Positions 9,467 to 17,228 of a stretch of DNA of 51,408 nucleotides are shown in pieces. The stretch spans positions 1 to 51,408 of the forward strand of contig CANSCI010000009.1 of NCBI GenBank assembly GCA_947645355.1. The letters run 5' to 3'. Source of the stretch: an uncultured Dorea sp. (lineage in GTDB: Bacteria; Bacillota; Clostridia; Lachnospirales; Lachnospiraceae). Positions within the stretch are counted from its first letter, which is position 1. Each line of letters opens with the position of its first letter. The notes beneath the pieces were generated by a model. It had not been told where the DNA came from, made no database searches, and was given only the letters and a program-made list of their open reading frames with translations. A program made the position numbers and the translations under genes.

Positions 9467-10213
9467 CTATTTTTCTTTCGCTTCTTTCTCATCTTCTGCA
9501 GGCTCTTTTATATCTGTCTTTTTACCTGATTTCTTACAGCGCTCCTCATCAATCATATCATGCAGCTTACAGAGCGCATCACTCATTCCGCCCACCTGGT
9601 CGATCAGACCCTCCCGTACTGCTTCTTCCCCTTCCAGGAGCGTCCCCACATCCTTAACAAGCTCTGTCGGGTTCAGCATTAATTCCTCGATCCTTGACTG
9701 GGTAATCTTTGAATGCTTCGACAGAAAATGAGTGATCCGGTCCTGAGTTTTAATCATATTGCGCAGGCTCTGCTCCACACCGATAAACATGCCGTTGGAG
9801 CGTACCGGATGGATGACCATAGTTCCACTCGGTACAATAAATGAATATTTGGAAGACACGGCAAGGGGGCCTCCGATAGAATGGCTCCCGCCGAGCACCA
9901 GAGACACAGTAGGCTTGCTTAAAGACGCGATCATTTCTGCGATCGAAAGTCCTGCCTCCACATCCCCTCCCAGGGTGTTTAACAGGATCAGAAGCCCCTC
10001 GATCTCTTCACTGTCCTCCACTTCTGCCAGCATAGGCAGCAAATGCTCATATTTGGTAGCCTTTGTATTCCCGGATACTGCCTCGTGTCCCTCAATCTCC
10101 CCGATGATCGTCAAAAGCTTTATCTTGTGCCTGCTTTTATTCTCATCCAGGCTGACGCTCCCCATCTCCTTGATCTGTTCATTCTGCTTCTCTTCTTTCT
10201 CTTCTCTCGCCAT
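9467..10213 (-). CDS. TepA/ClpP-like serine protease
   Basis: The 248-residue protein has the ClpP/crotonase fold. The nucleophile is probably Ser112 in GGSHSIGG and the general base His135 in TMVIHPVRS, spaced as in ClpP. Charged low-complexity tails flank the core (MAREEKEEKQNEQ and a Lys/Glu-rich end). There is no signal peptide. The closest recognisable family is the translocation-enhancing protein TepA (YmfB) of Bacillus, a cytoplasmic ClpP-like protein; the neighbouring FtsK/SpoIIIE gene supports this. Its ribosome site GGAGGTG lies in the 3' arm of the upstream hairpin and its start codon follows the T-run directly, an unusual arrangement. Substrate is unknown. Confidence 0.88.
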   Translation of the reverse strand: MAREEKEEKQNEQIKEMGSVSLDENKSRHKIKLLTIIGEIEGHEAVSGNTKATKYEHLLPMLAEVEDSEEIEGLLILLNTLGGDVEAGLSIAEMIASLSKPTVSLVLGGSHSIGGPLAVSSKYSFIVPSGTMVIHPVRSNGMFIGVEQSLRNMIKTQDRITHFLSKHSKITQSRIEELMLNPTELVKDVGTLLEGEEAVREGLIDQVGGMSDALCKLHDMIDEERCKKSGKKTDIKEPAEDEKEAKEK

Positions 10214-10254
10214 AAAAAAACACCTCCATACTTTCTTCGTTTAGTATGGAGGTA
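10214..10254 (-). terminator. metY terminator whose 3' arm carries the next gene's ribosome site
   Basis: Arms 10222-10231 (ACCTCCATAC) and 10244-10253 pair perfectly, followed on the minus strand by seven T at 10214-10220. This is a canonical intrinsic terminator 12 bp after the metY stop. The 3' arm contains GGAGG, the only ribosome site for the tepA-like ATG at 10213, so folding would both stop transcription and hide the site. Confidence 0.82.
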
Positions 10255-10265
10255 TTTCTGCTATT

Positions 10266-11546
10266 TTATACCTGCTCCAATGCCTGTGCCAGATCTGCAA
10301 TAATATCCTCTGCATGTTCGATCCCGACGCTGAACCGGATAAGATCCGGCTGTACTCCGGCTTCCAAAAGCTCGGCATCATTCATCTGGCGGTGGGTATG
10401 ACTTGCCGGATGAAGCACACAGCTCCTTGCGTCTGCTACATGTGTCACGATAGCAATCATTTTAAGACTGTCCATCATACGAACCGCCGCTTCCCTTCCG
10501 CCTTTCAGGCCGAAAGTAATCACACCGCAGGTTCCGTCCGGCATATATTTCTTTGCCAGATCGTAATATTTGTCTCCCGGAAGCGCCGGGCAGTTTACCC
10601 ATGCCACCTTCTCATGCCCCTGAAGGTATCTGGCAGCTTTCAGGGCATTTTCACAATGCCTTGCCATACGCAGATGAAGCGTCTCAAGACCGATATTTAA
10701 TAGGAAGGCGTTCTGCGGGGACTGTATGGAGCCAAGATCTCTCATCAGCTGTGCCGTTGCTTTGGTTATGTAGGCACCTTTCCCGAATTTCTGTGTGTAT
10801 ACAATACCGTGGTATGTCTCATCCGGTGTTGTAAGACCCGGGAATTTCCCGGCGTGGGCTTCCCAGTCAAAATTGCCGCTGTCAACAATCGCTCCGCCTA
10901 CACAGGACGCATGCCCGTCCATATATTTGGTCGTGGAATGTGTGACAATGTCTGCCCCCCATTCAAAAGGACGGCAATTGATCGGGGTTGCAAAGGTATT
11001 GTCTACGATAAACGGAACCCCATGTGCATGGGCGGCATGGGCAAATTTCTCAAAGTCAAGTACTACCAGTGCCGGATTGGCAATCGTCTCACCGAACACT
11101 GCCTTCGTATTGTCGCGGAAGGCTGCATGAAGTTCTTCCGGCGTGCAGTCCGGATCCACAAAGGTCGCCTCCACGCCCATCTTGCGGATGGTGTGGGCAT
11201 ACAGGTTGTAGGTGCCGCCGTAAAGCGCGGATGCACACACAATATGGTCCCCTGCCTGTGCAATATTCATAATGGCATAAAAGCTTGCTGCCTGTCCGGA
11301 AGAAGTAAGCATTGCAGCAGCTCCGCCCTCCAGGTCACAGATCTTAGCCGCAACCGCATCATTGGTAGGGTTCTGCAGCCTGGTATAGAAATATCCGCTT
11401 TCCTCCAGGTCAAACAGACGCCCCATCTGCTCACTGCTGCTGTATTTAAAAGTAGTGCTCTGATAGATAGGAACGACTCTCGGCTCACCGTTATCCGGAG
11501 TATAGCCGGACTGGATACATTTTGTCTCAATTTTGTAGCTGCTCAT
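10266..11546 (-). CDS. metY: O-acetylhomoserine sulfhydrylase (PLP-dependent)
   Basis: The 426-residue enzyme belongs to the Cys/Met-metabolism PLP family. K207 in THSTTKYMDGH is the Schiff-base lysine; YTRLQNPTNDAVAAKICDLE and the SSGQAA loop are other family marks. The long insertion after the lysine, with a WEAHAGKFPGLTTPDETYHG-like segment, is typical of MetY rather than of MetB or MetC. It would make homocysteine from O-acetylhomoserine and sulfide (or use other thiols) in the cytosol. It has a strong AGGAGG site and follows the YebC gene by 46 bp; that gap is too short for a SAM riboswitch or T-box, so control at the RNA level is not visible. A strong terminator follows. Confidence 0.95.
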   Translation of the reverse strand: MSSYKIETKCIQSGYTPDNGEPRVVPIYQSTTFKYSSSEQMGRLFDLEESGYFYTRLQNPTNDAVAAKICDLEGGAAAMLTSSGQAASFYAIMNIAQAGDHIVCASALYGGTYNLYAHTIRKMGVEATFVDPDCTPEELHAAFRDNTKAVFGETIANPALVVLDFEKFAHAAHAHGVPFIVDNTFATPINCRPFEWGADIVTHSTTKYMDGHASCVGGAIVDSGNFDWEAHAGKFPGLTTPDETYHGIVYTQKFGKGAYITKATAQLMRDLGSIQSPQNAFLLNIGLETLHLRMARHCENALKAARYLQGHEKVAWVNCPALPGDKYYDLAKKYMPDGTCGVITFGLKGGREAAVRMMDSLKMIAIVTHVADARSCVLHPASHTHRQMNDAELLEAGVQPDLIRFSVGIEHAEDIIADLAQALEQV

Positions 11547-11592
11547 TTTTCTTCCTCCTTTAATGAATAGATGTCTATGCCCTCAGTTACTT

Positions 11593-12324
11593 TTATTCCT
11601 CCCAGTTGTGATATACATCCTGTACATCATCGTCATCGTCCAACATATCAAGCGTCTTCTGGATACTTGCAATATCCTTTGCATCGGTGAGTTCTACATA
11701 AGTCTGGGGGATCATAGTCACCTCAGCTGCCGCCATAGGGATGCCTGCATCCTCCAGCGCCTGACGCACCTCACTGAAGTCGTCCGGATCTGTCAGGATC
11801 TCAAAGCTGTCTGCCTCCTCTGCAAAATCCTCTGCCCCCGCATCCAGCGCCTGCATCATCAGTTCGTCTGCATCGCCGTCATATTCTTCCTTATCAATGA
11901 CGATCTGCCCTTTCTTATCGAACATAAAGGAAACACACCCCGGCGTCCCTACATTGCCATTTCCTTTTGTAAATGCATTTTTGACATTCGTTGCGGTACG
12001 GTTGCGGTTGTCCGTCAGGGTCTCCACGATGATCGCCGTCCCATTGGGGCCGTATCCTTCATATGTAATATGCTCATAATTGGCAGCGTCGGCATCTCCG
12101 GACGCCTTTTTTATATTTCTGTCGATCGTATCATTCGGCATATTATTGGCTTTTGCCTTCGCGATCACATCGCGGAGTCTGCTGTTATTTGCCGGGTCTG
12201 CGCTGCCGCCTTCCCTTACAGCCACTGCCAGCTCCTTCCCGATCTTCGTAAATATCTTACCCTTAGCGGCATCATTTTTTTCTTTCTTATGCTTAATGTT
12301 TGCGAATTTTGAATGTCCTGACAT
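11593..12324 (-). CDS. YebC/PmpR-family protein
   Basis: The 243-residue product starts [19 protein letters not shown], the highly conserved N-terminus of the YebC/TACO1 family, and keeps [18 protein letters not shown] in the middle domain. The family has been described both as transcription regulators (PmpR) and as factors that ease ribosome stalling at proline-rich stretches; nothing here decides between them. The length is normal. It lies between the CBS/CorC gene and metY and may share a transcript with them. The upstream gap (12325-12371) is AT-rich with a ribosome site AAGGAGAG. Confidence 0.95.
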   Translation of the reverse strand: MSGHSKFANIKHKKEKNDAAKGKIFTKIGKELAVAVREGGSADPANNSRLRDVIAKAKANNMPNDTIDRNIKKASGDADAANYEHITYEGYGPNGTAIIVETLTDNRNRTATNVKNAFTKGNGNVGTPGCVSFMFDKKGQIVIDKEEYDGDADELMMQALDAGAEDFAEEADSFEILTDPDDFSEVRQALEDAGIPMAAAEVTMIPQTYVELTDAKDIASIQKTLDMLDDDDDVQDVYHNWEE

Positions 12325-12371
12325 AAATCCTATCTCTCCTTATCTCTTATCTTTTTCCACATTTTTTTATT

Positions 12372-13169
12372 TTAACACTCTTCTTTTATTTTTTCAATCT
12401 TTACCCGCTGTATCGTATTATTATCCACAGACAATGTAATATACCGATATCCGCCATGCTCTACTGTACAAGTTTCATCCTCTCCCGGTATCCGCTCCAG
12501 TTCGTCAATCAAAAATCCGTTCAGGGTCTCATACTCTTCCTTCTCATAACTGATCCCGAACAGATCCTCAAGATCCTCAAGGTCTGTCATCCCGTCAGCA
12601 ATATAACTGCCGTCCGGCATAACATGAATCATCTCCTTCTCCTCGTCATGCTCGTCCAGAATATTCCCTACAATCTCCTCCAGTATATCTTCCATGGCCA
12701 CAAGCCCTGAGGTCTGTCCATATTCATCCACCACGACGGCAATATGGTTTTTCTTTTCCTGCATCTCTTTAAAGAGCCTGTCGATGCTTTTCGTCTCCGG
12801 TATAAACGCCACCGGCCTTATGTATCCTTCAAGTTCCCTGACCGGAACTCTTCTGAGATCCTCCTCAAGATAACAGACAGCTGCTTCCCTCAGATGGAGG
12901 AACCCGATGATCTCATCAATATCCTCATGGAAGATGGGAAACCTGGAAAAACTCTCATTCAGCATAAACCGGAACGCGTCCTCCAACGGCTCCCCGCCGT
13001 CGATTGCCACAATATTTTTGCGGTGGGTCATAATATCCTTCGCATCCTTATCCATATAGCGGAAAATGTTCCGTATCAATGCCGCCGCTTCTTTGTTCAT
13101 TCCCGCATCCGTCTCTTCTTCGATCCTTAAGATCTGCCGTACTCTCTGAAATAAACTCTCGTTTTCCAT
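12372..13169 (-). CDS. CBS-pair / CorC-HlyC domain protein
   Basis: The 265-residue protein contains a CBS-domain pair (about 50-180, with DIMTHRKNIVAID and VVVDEYGQTSGLVAMEDILE) and a C-terminal CorC/HlyC transporter-associated domain (about 190-265). It lacks the N-terminal DUF21 membrane domain that full-length hemolysin-like transporters have, as in E. coli CorC. CorC-type proteins are linked to magnesium and cobalt efflux and CBS pairs bind adenosyl ligands. It follows mazF by 23 bp. No good ribosome site sits at the usual distance; AAGGAG is about 15 nt upstream of the ATG. Function beyond the domain calls is inference. Confidence 0.88.
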   Translation of the reverse strand: MENESLFQRVRQILRIEEETDAGMNKEAAALIRNIFRYMDKDAKDIMTHRKNIVAIDGGEPLEDAFRFMLNESFSRFPIFHEDIDEIIGFLHLREAAVCYLEEDLRRVPVRELEGYIRPVAFIPETKSIDRLFKEMQEKKNHIAVVVDEYGQTSGLVAMEDILEEIVGNILDEHDEEKEMIHVMPDGSYIADGMTDLEDLEDLFGISYEKEEYETLNGFLIDELERIPGEDETCTVEHGGYRYITLSVDNNTIQRVKIEKIKEEC

Positions 13170-13192
13170 AATCTACTGATTTTACTCCTTTG

Positions 13193-13540
13193 CTATGTAT
13201 GAAGCTCAAAACTCACCTTAAGCGCCTCATCTACCTTCCTCATGATCTCCCTGTCCAGATGGCATACAAGATCCTTAAGCCTCTGCTTGTCGACGGTCCT
13301 GACCTGCTCCAGAAGGACGACCGAATTCTTTACAATCTGATATTTCCTGGCGTCGATTTCCACGTGGGTAGGAAGCTTTGCTTTATTCATCCTCGACGTG
13401 ATGGCGGCACAGATGACCGTCGGGCTGTGCCTGTTCCCTACATCATTCTGAATAATCAGGACCGGACGTATCCCTCCCTGCTCTGACCCGACTACCGGGC
13501 TTAAATCTGCATAATATATATCTCCGCGTCTTACCTGCAC
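13193..13540 (-). CDS. mazF: MazF/EndoA-type endoribonuclease without a visible antitoxin gene
   Basis: Starting at GTG 13540 the product is 115 residues and aligns end to end with Bacillus EndoA ([21 protein letters not shown] here); another GTG at 13549 would add three residues but abuts the ribosome site. The catalytic pair of the family, R25 in GGIRPVLII and T48 in AAITS, is intact, so the enzyme should cut mRNA at short specific sites. In Bacillus the order is alr, antitoxin ndoAI, ndoA. Here alr is also upstream, but the 101 bp between them hold no antitoxin reading frame. Either an antitoxin is encoded elsewhere or the enzyme is controlled in another way. Confidence 0.93.
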   Translation of the reverse strand: MQVRRGDIYYADLSPVVGSEQGGIRPVLIIQNDVGNRHSPTVICAAITSRMNKAKLPTHVEIDARKYQIVKNSVVLLEQVRTVDKQRLKDLVCHLDREIMRKVDEALKVSFELHT

Positions 13541-13641
13541 TCTATTCACACTCCGATTTCTTTAAGATAAGATAAGTATTTCCATCTTTTTCGGATGTAT
13601 TCTATAGAGTTTTTCACTTATCCTTTCCTTCCGCAGGAATA

Positions 13642-14808
13642 CTATGCAAAGTAATCCATCTGTTCCAACACCTCGCCGCGGCGGATATACTCCCTCGGAA
13701 TCCTCTTTCCCATCAGGCAGACAAATTCATAGTTAAAGCGTCCCGACAGCGCACTCAGCACCTCTACCGGAAGCACCTCATCTGCGTCCTTTCCCACAAG
13801 AGTTACCCTGTCCCCGAATTTCACATCTTCAATTTCCGTAGCGTCAACCATAAACTGATCCATACATACCCGCCCTATGATCGGAGCTTTTTTTCCGTGG
13901 ATCAGCACATATCCTTTATTGGATAGGCTCCTCGGGTATCCGTCCCCGTACCCGACCGGAACTGTGACGATTTTCGTCCGCCTCTGTGTCTCATATGTCC
14001 CCCCGTAACTAATCAATTCCCCTTTATCTACCCATTTGACGTAAGCCACATGGCTGATCAGTTCCAGTGCCGGGGAAAGAACTACCTGCTCCTTGTCTAC
14101 TTCCTCCGACGGATACATCCCGTAAGTGGATATACCGGAACGCACCAGATTCTGGTCTGTCCCTTTTCCCTCTATGATCCCCGCACTGTTGGAGCAATGA
14201 TAATAGGCAAAGATAAGGCCGCGCCTCTTAAGTTCCTCTTTCATCCACAGAAAACCGCCAAGCTGTTTTTCCGTATAGCCTTTATCTGCTTCATCTGCTT
14301 TGGAGAAATGAGTGTACATCCCTTCCAGGATCAGTCCCGGCAGCCTGCCGATGTTCTCGAGCCTGTCTGCGCTCTTTTCTGACACTGGAAAACCAATGCG
14401 CCCCATCCCCGTATCAATCTTAATATGGACATAAGCCTTTCTCCGAACCCTTGCCGCCAGATCGGATATTTCCCTTGCCATCTCTTCCTCATAGACGGTC
14501 ATCCGGATATTATTTTCAATAGCGTCCAGCCGCTGCTCCGGGAAAATACACCCAAGTACCAGGATTGGCTTTGTGATCCCTCCGCGCCTCAATACAATTG
14601 CCTCATCCAGTGTGGCAACTGCAAATCCCCATACATACTCTTTCAGGGATAAAAGACTTGTGGTCTGGATCGCGCCGTGCCCGTAAGCATCCGCTTTCAC
14701 TACGACTATCATCTTTGTATCTTCCCCCAGATTCCCTCTTAAATGTTCAAGATTCCGTTCAATAGCATCCAGGTCAATTCTGGCGCAGATTCTCGTATAA
14801 CTTTTCAT
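13642..14808 (-). CDS. alr: alanine racemase
   Basis: The 388-residue PLP enzyme converts L-alanine to D-alanine for peptidoglycan. The PLP lysine is K38 in VVVKADAYGHG; the second catalytic residue is the tyrosine in ELISYGGTYET. The C-terminal beta domain (GRVCMDQFMVD) is complete. Its start overlaps the 3' end of nnr by 35 bp, and the AGGAGG site lies inside nnr, so the pair is co-translated. The order nnr-alr-mazF resembles the Bacillus ydcC-alr-ndoAI-ndoA neighbourhood. Confidence 0.97.
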   Translation of the reverse strand: MKSYTRICARIDLDAIERNLEHLRGNLGEDTKMIVVVKADAYGHGAIQTTSLLSLKEYVWGFAVATLDEAIVLRRGGITKPILVLGCIFPEQRLDAIENNIRMTVYEEEMAREISDLAARVRRKAYVHIKIDTGMGRIGFPVSEKSADRLENIGRLPGLILEGMYTHFSKADEADKGYTEKQLGGFLWMKEELKRRGLIFAYYHCSNSAGIIEGKGTDQNLVRSGISTYGMYPSEEVDKEQVVLSPALELISHVAYVKWVDKGELISYGGTYETQRRTKIVTVPVGYGDGYPRSLSNKGYVLIHGKKAPIIGRVCMDQFMVDATEIEDVKFGDRVTLVGKDADEVLPVEVLSALSGRFNYEFVCLMGKRIPREYIRRGEVLEQMDYFA

Positions 14809-16309
14809 CTCTCATCTCCTCCTGTTCTTTCAGCACATCACCTAAATACTCTGTCAGATCTGTAGCCGAGACACTGTAGCTCCCCTTTTTTTCTCTTGCA
14901 TAATCCCCGCTTTTCCCGTGGAGATATACGCCGAGCACTGCTGCATCGCTGCAAGAAAGCCCCTGTGCCAGAAGGCCTGCTGTGAGCCCTGCAAGTACAT
15001 CTCCGGAGCCTGCCTTGGCCATGGCACTGTTGCCGGACAGGTTGATACAGGCCCTTTTACCGTCCGAAGAGATCACTGTGCGGGAGTCCTTCAGAATACA
15101 GGTCAGGCCATACTTCTTTGTATAATCTTTCAGGAACTCAATCCTTGACTCTTTTATTTTGTCGGTCTCCACCCCTGTAAGTCTTGACATCTCTTTCATG
15201 TGCGGCGTAAGGATACAATCCTTTTTCAGCAGATATTCCATATATTGCGGATGGGACGCAAGCAGGTTGATCCCATCTGCATCTACCACGCAGGGGACTT
15301 CTGTATGTTTTAATACCGTCTTTAATATTTTTGCAGATTTCTTTCCTGCTCCGATGCCCGACCCGATGCAGACAACATCTGCCCAGGCAAGGAGTCTAAG
15401 AAGTTCTTCCTTGTCAAACTTCTGATAGGCTGTGACAATTGCCTCCGGAAGCAATGTCTGCAAGATCACCCGGTTCGCTTCTGCCGTATAGATCTGCACC
15501 AATCCGGCGCCTGCCTGATAGGCGGCCCTGGCATTCAGGTATGCGGCCCCGCTCATTCCTTTACTCCCGGCGATCACAAGGAGCCTCCCGAAGGTTCCTT
15601 TATGAGAATCTTGCAGCCGCTTTGGAAGAAGCTTCGAATACTCTTCCTTATTATAAGTATATGCCACATCCTGACGTGCCGCAAATGGCTCCAGGCTGAT
15701 TCCGATATCTGCCACCGCCACTTCCCCTGCATATTCCTTCCCCGGATACAATGCAAGGCCGCACTTCTCTGCCTGAAAGGTAACTGTAAGATCCGCCCGG
15801 AATGCAGTTCCCAATACACACCCTGTATCTGCACTGATGCCGGACGGTAGATCCACCGCGGCCTTAAAGGCATCTGAGGCATTCATCCTGCCGATCACCT
15901 CTGCATAGGTTCCTGCAACCTGCCTCTTAAGTCCCACACCGAAAATGGCATCCACTATGATACTATATTCACCCTCCGGATATTCGTTGCAAAGCAAACC
16001 CCCGGTTTTTTCAAGAAGCCTTGCCTGATATTCGCAATCTTTACTGCAATGGTCCCAATTTCCGGCCATATATACAGTCACCTGATATCCCATGCCAGAG
16101 AGGATCCGGCCGATGGCGAATCCGTCTCCGCCGTTATTTCCCGAACCGCATACGATCAGAATGTCTGATAAATCCAGTTTCCTTTCCACCATCGCAGCAA
16201 CACAACTCATAGCAGCGCGTTCCATCAATTCCACAGAAGGAACCCTTAACGTCTCAATAGTATAATTGTCGGCCTCCTTCATCTGCGCGGCATTTGGCAG
16301 ATACCTCAT
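14774..16309 (-). CDS. nnr: bifunctional NAD(P)H-hydrate repair enzyme (epimerase plus ADP/ATP-dependent dehydratase)
   Basis: Two fused domains repair hydrated NAD(P)H. The N-terminal YjeF_N epimerase (about 1-215) has CGSGNNGGDGFAIGR. The C-terminal ribokinase-like dehydratase (about 225-505) has AGSKGMSGAAYLNARAA and NSAMAKAGSGDVLAG. The start used, ATG 16309 (MRYLPNAAQMKEADNYTIE), has AAGGAGG 7 nt upstream and gives 511 residues; the reading frame stays open 49 codons further, but that stretch crosses the rex terminator and is not coding. It precedes and overlaps alr. In many genomes acpS is adjacent; it is absent here. Confidence 0.95.
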   Translation of the reverse strand: MRYLPNAAQMKEADNYTIETLRVPSVELMERAAMSCVAAMVERKLDLSDILIVCGSGNNGGDGFAIGRILSGMGYQVTVYMAGNWDHCSKDCEYQARLLEKTGGLLCNEYPEGEYSIIVDAIFGVGLKRQVAGTYAEVIGRMNASDAFKAAVDLPSGISADTGCVLGTAFRADLTVTFQAEKCGLALYPGKEYAGEVAVADIGISLEPFAARQDVAYTYNKEEYSKLLPKRLQDSHKGTFGRLLVIAGSKGMSGAAYLNARAAYQAGAGLVQIYTAEANRVILQTLLPEAIVTAYQKFDKEELLRLLAWADVVCIGSGIGAGKKSAKILKTVLKHTEVPCVVDADGINLLASHPQYMEYLLKKDCILTPHMKEMSRLTGVETDKIKESRIEFLKDYTKKYGLTCILKDSRTVISSDGKRACINLSGNSAMAKAGSGDVLAGLTAGLLAQGLSCSDAAVLGVYLHGKSGDYAREKKGSYSVSATDLTEYLGDVLKEQEEMRDEKLYENLRQN

Positions 16310-16394
16310 AGTTCTTTCCTCCTTATCTTCAATATACACGAAAAAGACACGCACCTGCTCCCGTTTCCGCAGTTTATATATTGAAAAAATCAAT

Positions 16395-16448
16395 GAAAAA
16401 GAACGTGTGAGGCTCGGACAGACCATATACCTGTCCTTTCCCACACGT
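16395..16448 (-). terminator. rex terminator
   Basis: Two stacked stems on the minus strand, outer ACGTGTG (16442-16448 with 16403-16409) and inner GGACAG (16431-16436 with 16416-16421), separated by a small internal loop, are followed by a T-rich run at 16395-16402 (TTCTTTTT). It lies just after the rex stop codon. Confidence 0.7.
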
Positions 16449-16456
16449 CTTCTCAC

Positions 16457-17101
16457 TTATTCCTTATGCTCTTCATTGTAGCGGCTGATATTATAGGACA
16501 ACTGCATCAGGCTCTCTGACAAATGCACGTTCTCGACGATAATATTTTCCGGCAGATTCAAATCTGTATGTGCAAAATTCCAGATTGCCCGCACACCATT
16601 GTCCACCAGCATGTTGGCCACTTCAATCGCCTTTTCCTTGGGGATGGTAAGCACTGCAATCTCCACATCATTTTCCTTCACAAAATCCTTCAGTTCCTCC
16701 ATCATGCGAATCGGCACGCCGCGGATCGATACCCCCTGAAGCCGCGGATTCACATCAAAAATCCCCCGCAGAATAAATCCTCTCTTTTCAAATGCCGCAT
16801 AATTGGCTAATGCCTGTCCAAGATTGCCCGCGCCTACGATTACAATGTTATGATCCTCCTCAAGGCCGAGAATCTTGCCGATCTCTGTATACAAATATTT
16901 TACATTATAACCATAGCCCTGCTGTCCAAATCCTCCGAAATTATTCAGGTCCTGTCTGATCTGAGACGCCGTTACCTTCATCCGTTTGCTCAGGTCATTC
17001 GAGGAAATACGCTCCACTCCATTTTCCAACAATTCGCCTAAATATCTATAATATCTGGGTAATCTTCTTATGACTGCCTGAGAAATATCCCTGCTCTCCA
17101 C
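16457..17101 (-). CDS. rex: redox-sensing transcriptional repressor Rex
   Basis: Rex is a homodimeric repressor that binds DNA when NADH/NAD+ is low and releases it when NADH rises. A winged helix (about 1-75; AVIRRLPRYYRYLGELLENG, then LSKRMKVTASQIRQDLNNFG) is followed by a Rossmann NAD(H) domain with IVGAGNLGQALANY. The GTG at 17101 is favoured because AAGGTGA sits 6-7 nt upstream and the 214-residue product starts as other Rex proteins do; an ATG at 17122 would add seven residues without a ribosome site. It is transcribed divergently from the ABC-F gene, an arrangement also near rex in Bacillus (ydiF-ydiH). Likely targets in this window include redox genes such as rnf. Confidence 0.95.
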   Translation of the reverse strand: MESRDISQAVIRRLPRYYRYLGELLENGVERISSNDLSKRMKVTASQIRQDLNNFGGFGQQGYGYNVKYLYTEIGKILGLEEDHNIVIVGAGNLGQALANYAAFEKRGFILRGIFDVNPRLQGVSIRGVPIRMMEELKDFVKENDVEIAVLTIPKEKAIEVANMLVDNGVRAIWNFAHTDLNLPENIIVENVHLSESLMQLSYNISRYNEEHKE

Positions 17102-17170
17102 TCTATTCACCTTCCATTTCATATCTACATTTCATTATATAAAATTGTTCCTCTAAAGTCAAACTTTTAG

Positions 17171-17210
17171 TAGTTTTTTTATGCGCCTTTCGTTATAATA
17201 AGGTGCATAA
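17171..17210 (+). promoter_or_regulatory. promoter of the ABC-F gene with a dyad around the -10 box
   Basis: Plus strand: -10 TATAAT at 17194-17199, with a poor -35 (TAGTTT, 17171-17176) at 17 bp. Arms TTATGCGCCTT (17179-17189) and AAGGTGCATAA (17200-17210) form an 11-bp dyad with one mismatched pair, and the -10 box lies in its 10-bp spacer. This is the layout of an operator, though no regulator is identified. Confidence 0.55.
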
Positions 17211-17228
17211 AGTTTTAGGAGGTTGCAT

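Noticed and set aside
11547-11592. SAM riboswitch or T-box upstream of metY
   Set aside because: The gap to the YebC gene is 46 bp and shows only a ribosome site.
16310-16456. N-terminal extension of nnr by 49 codons
   Set aside because: The extension crosses the rex terminator and lacks a ribosome site, while ATG 16309 has AAGGAGG and a conserved N-terminus.
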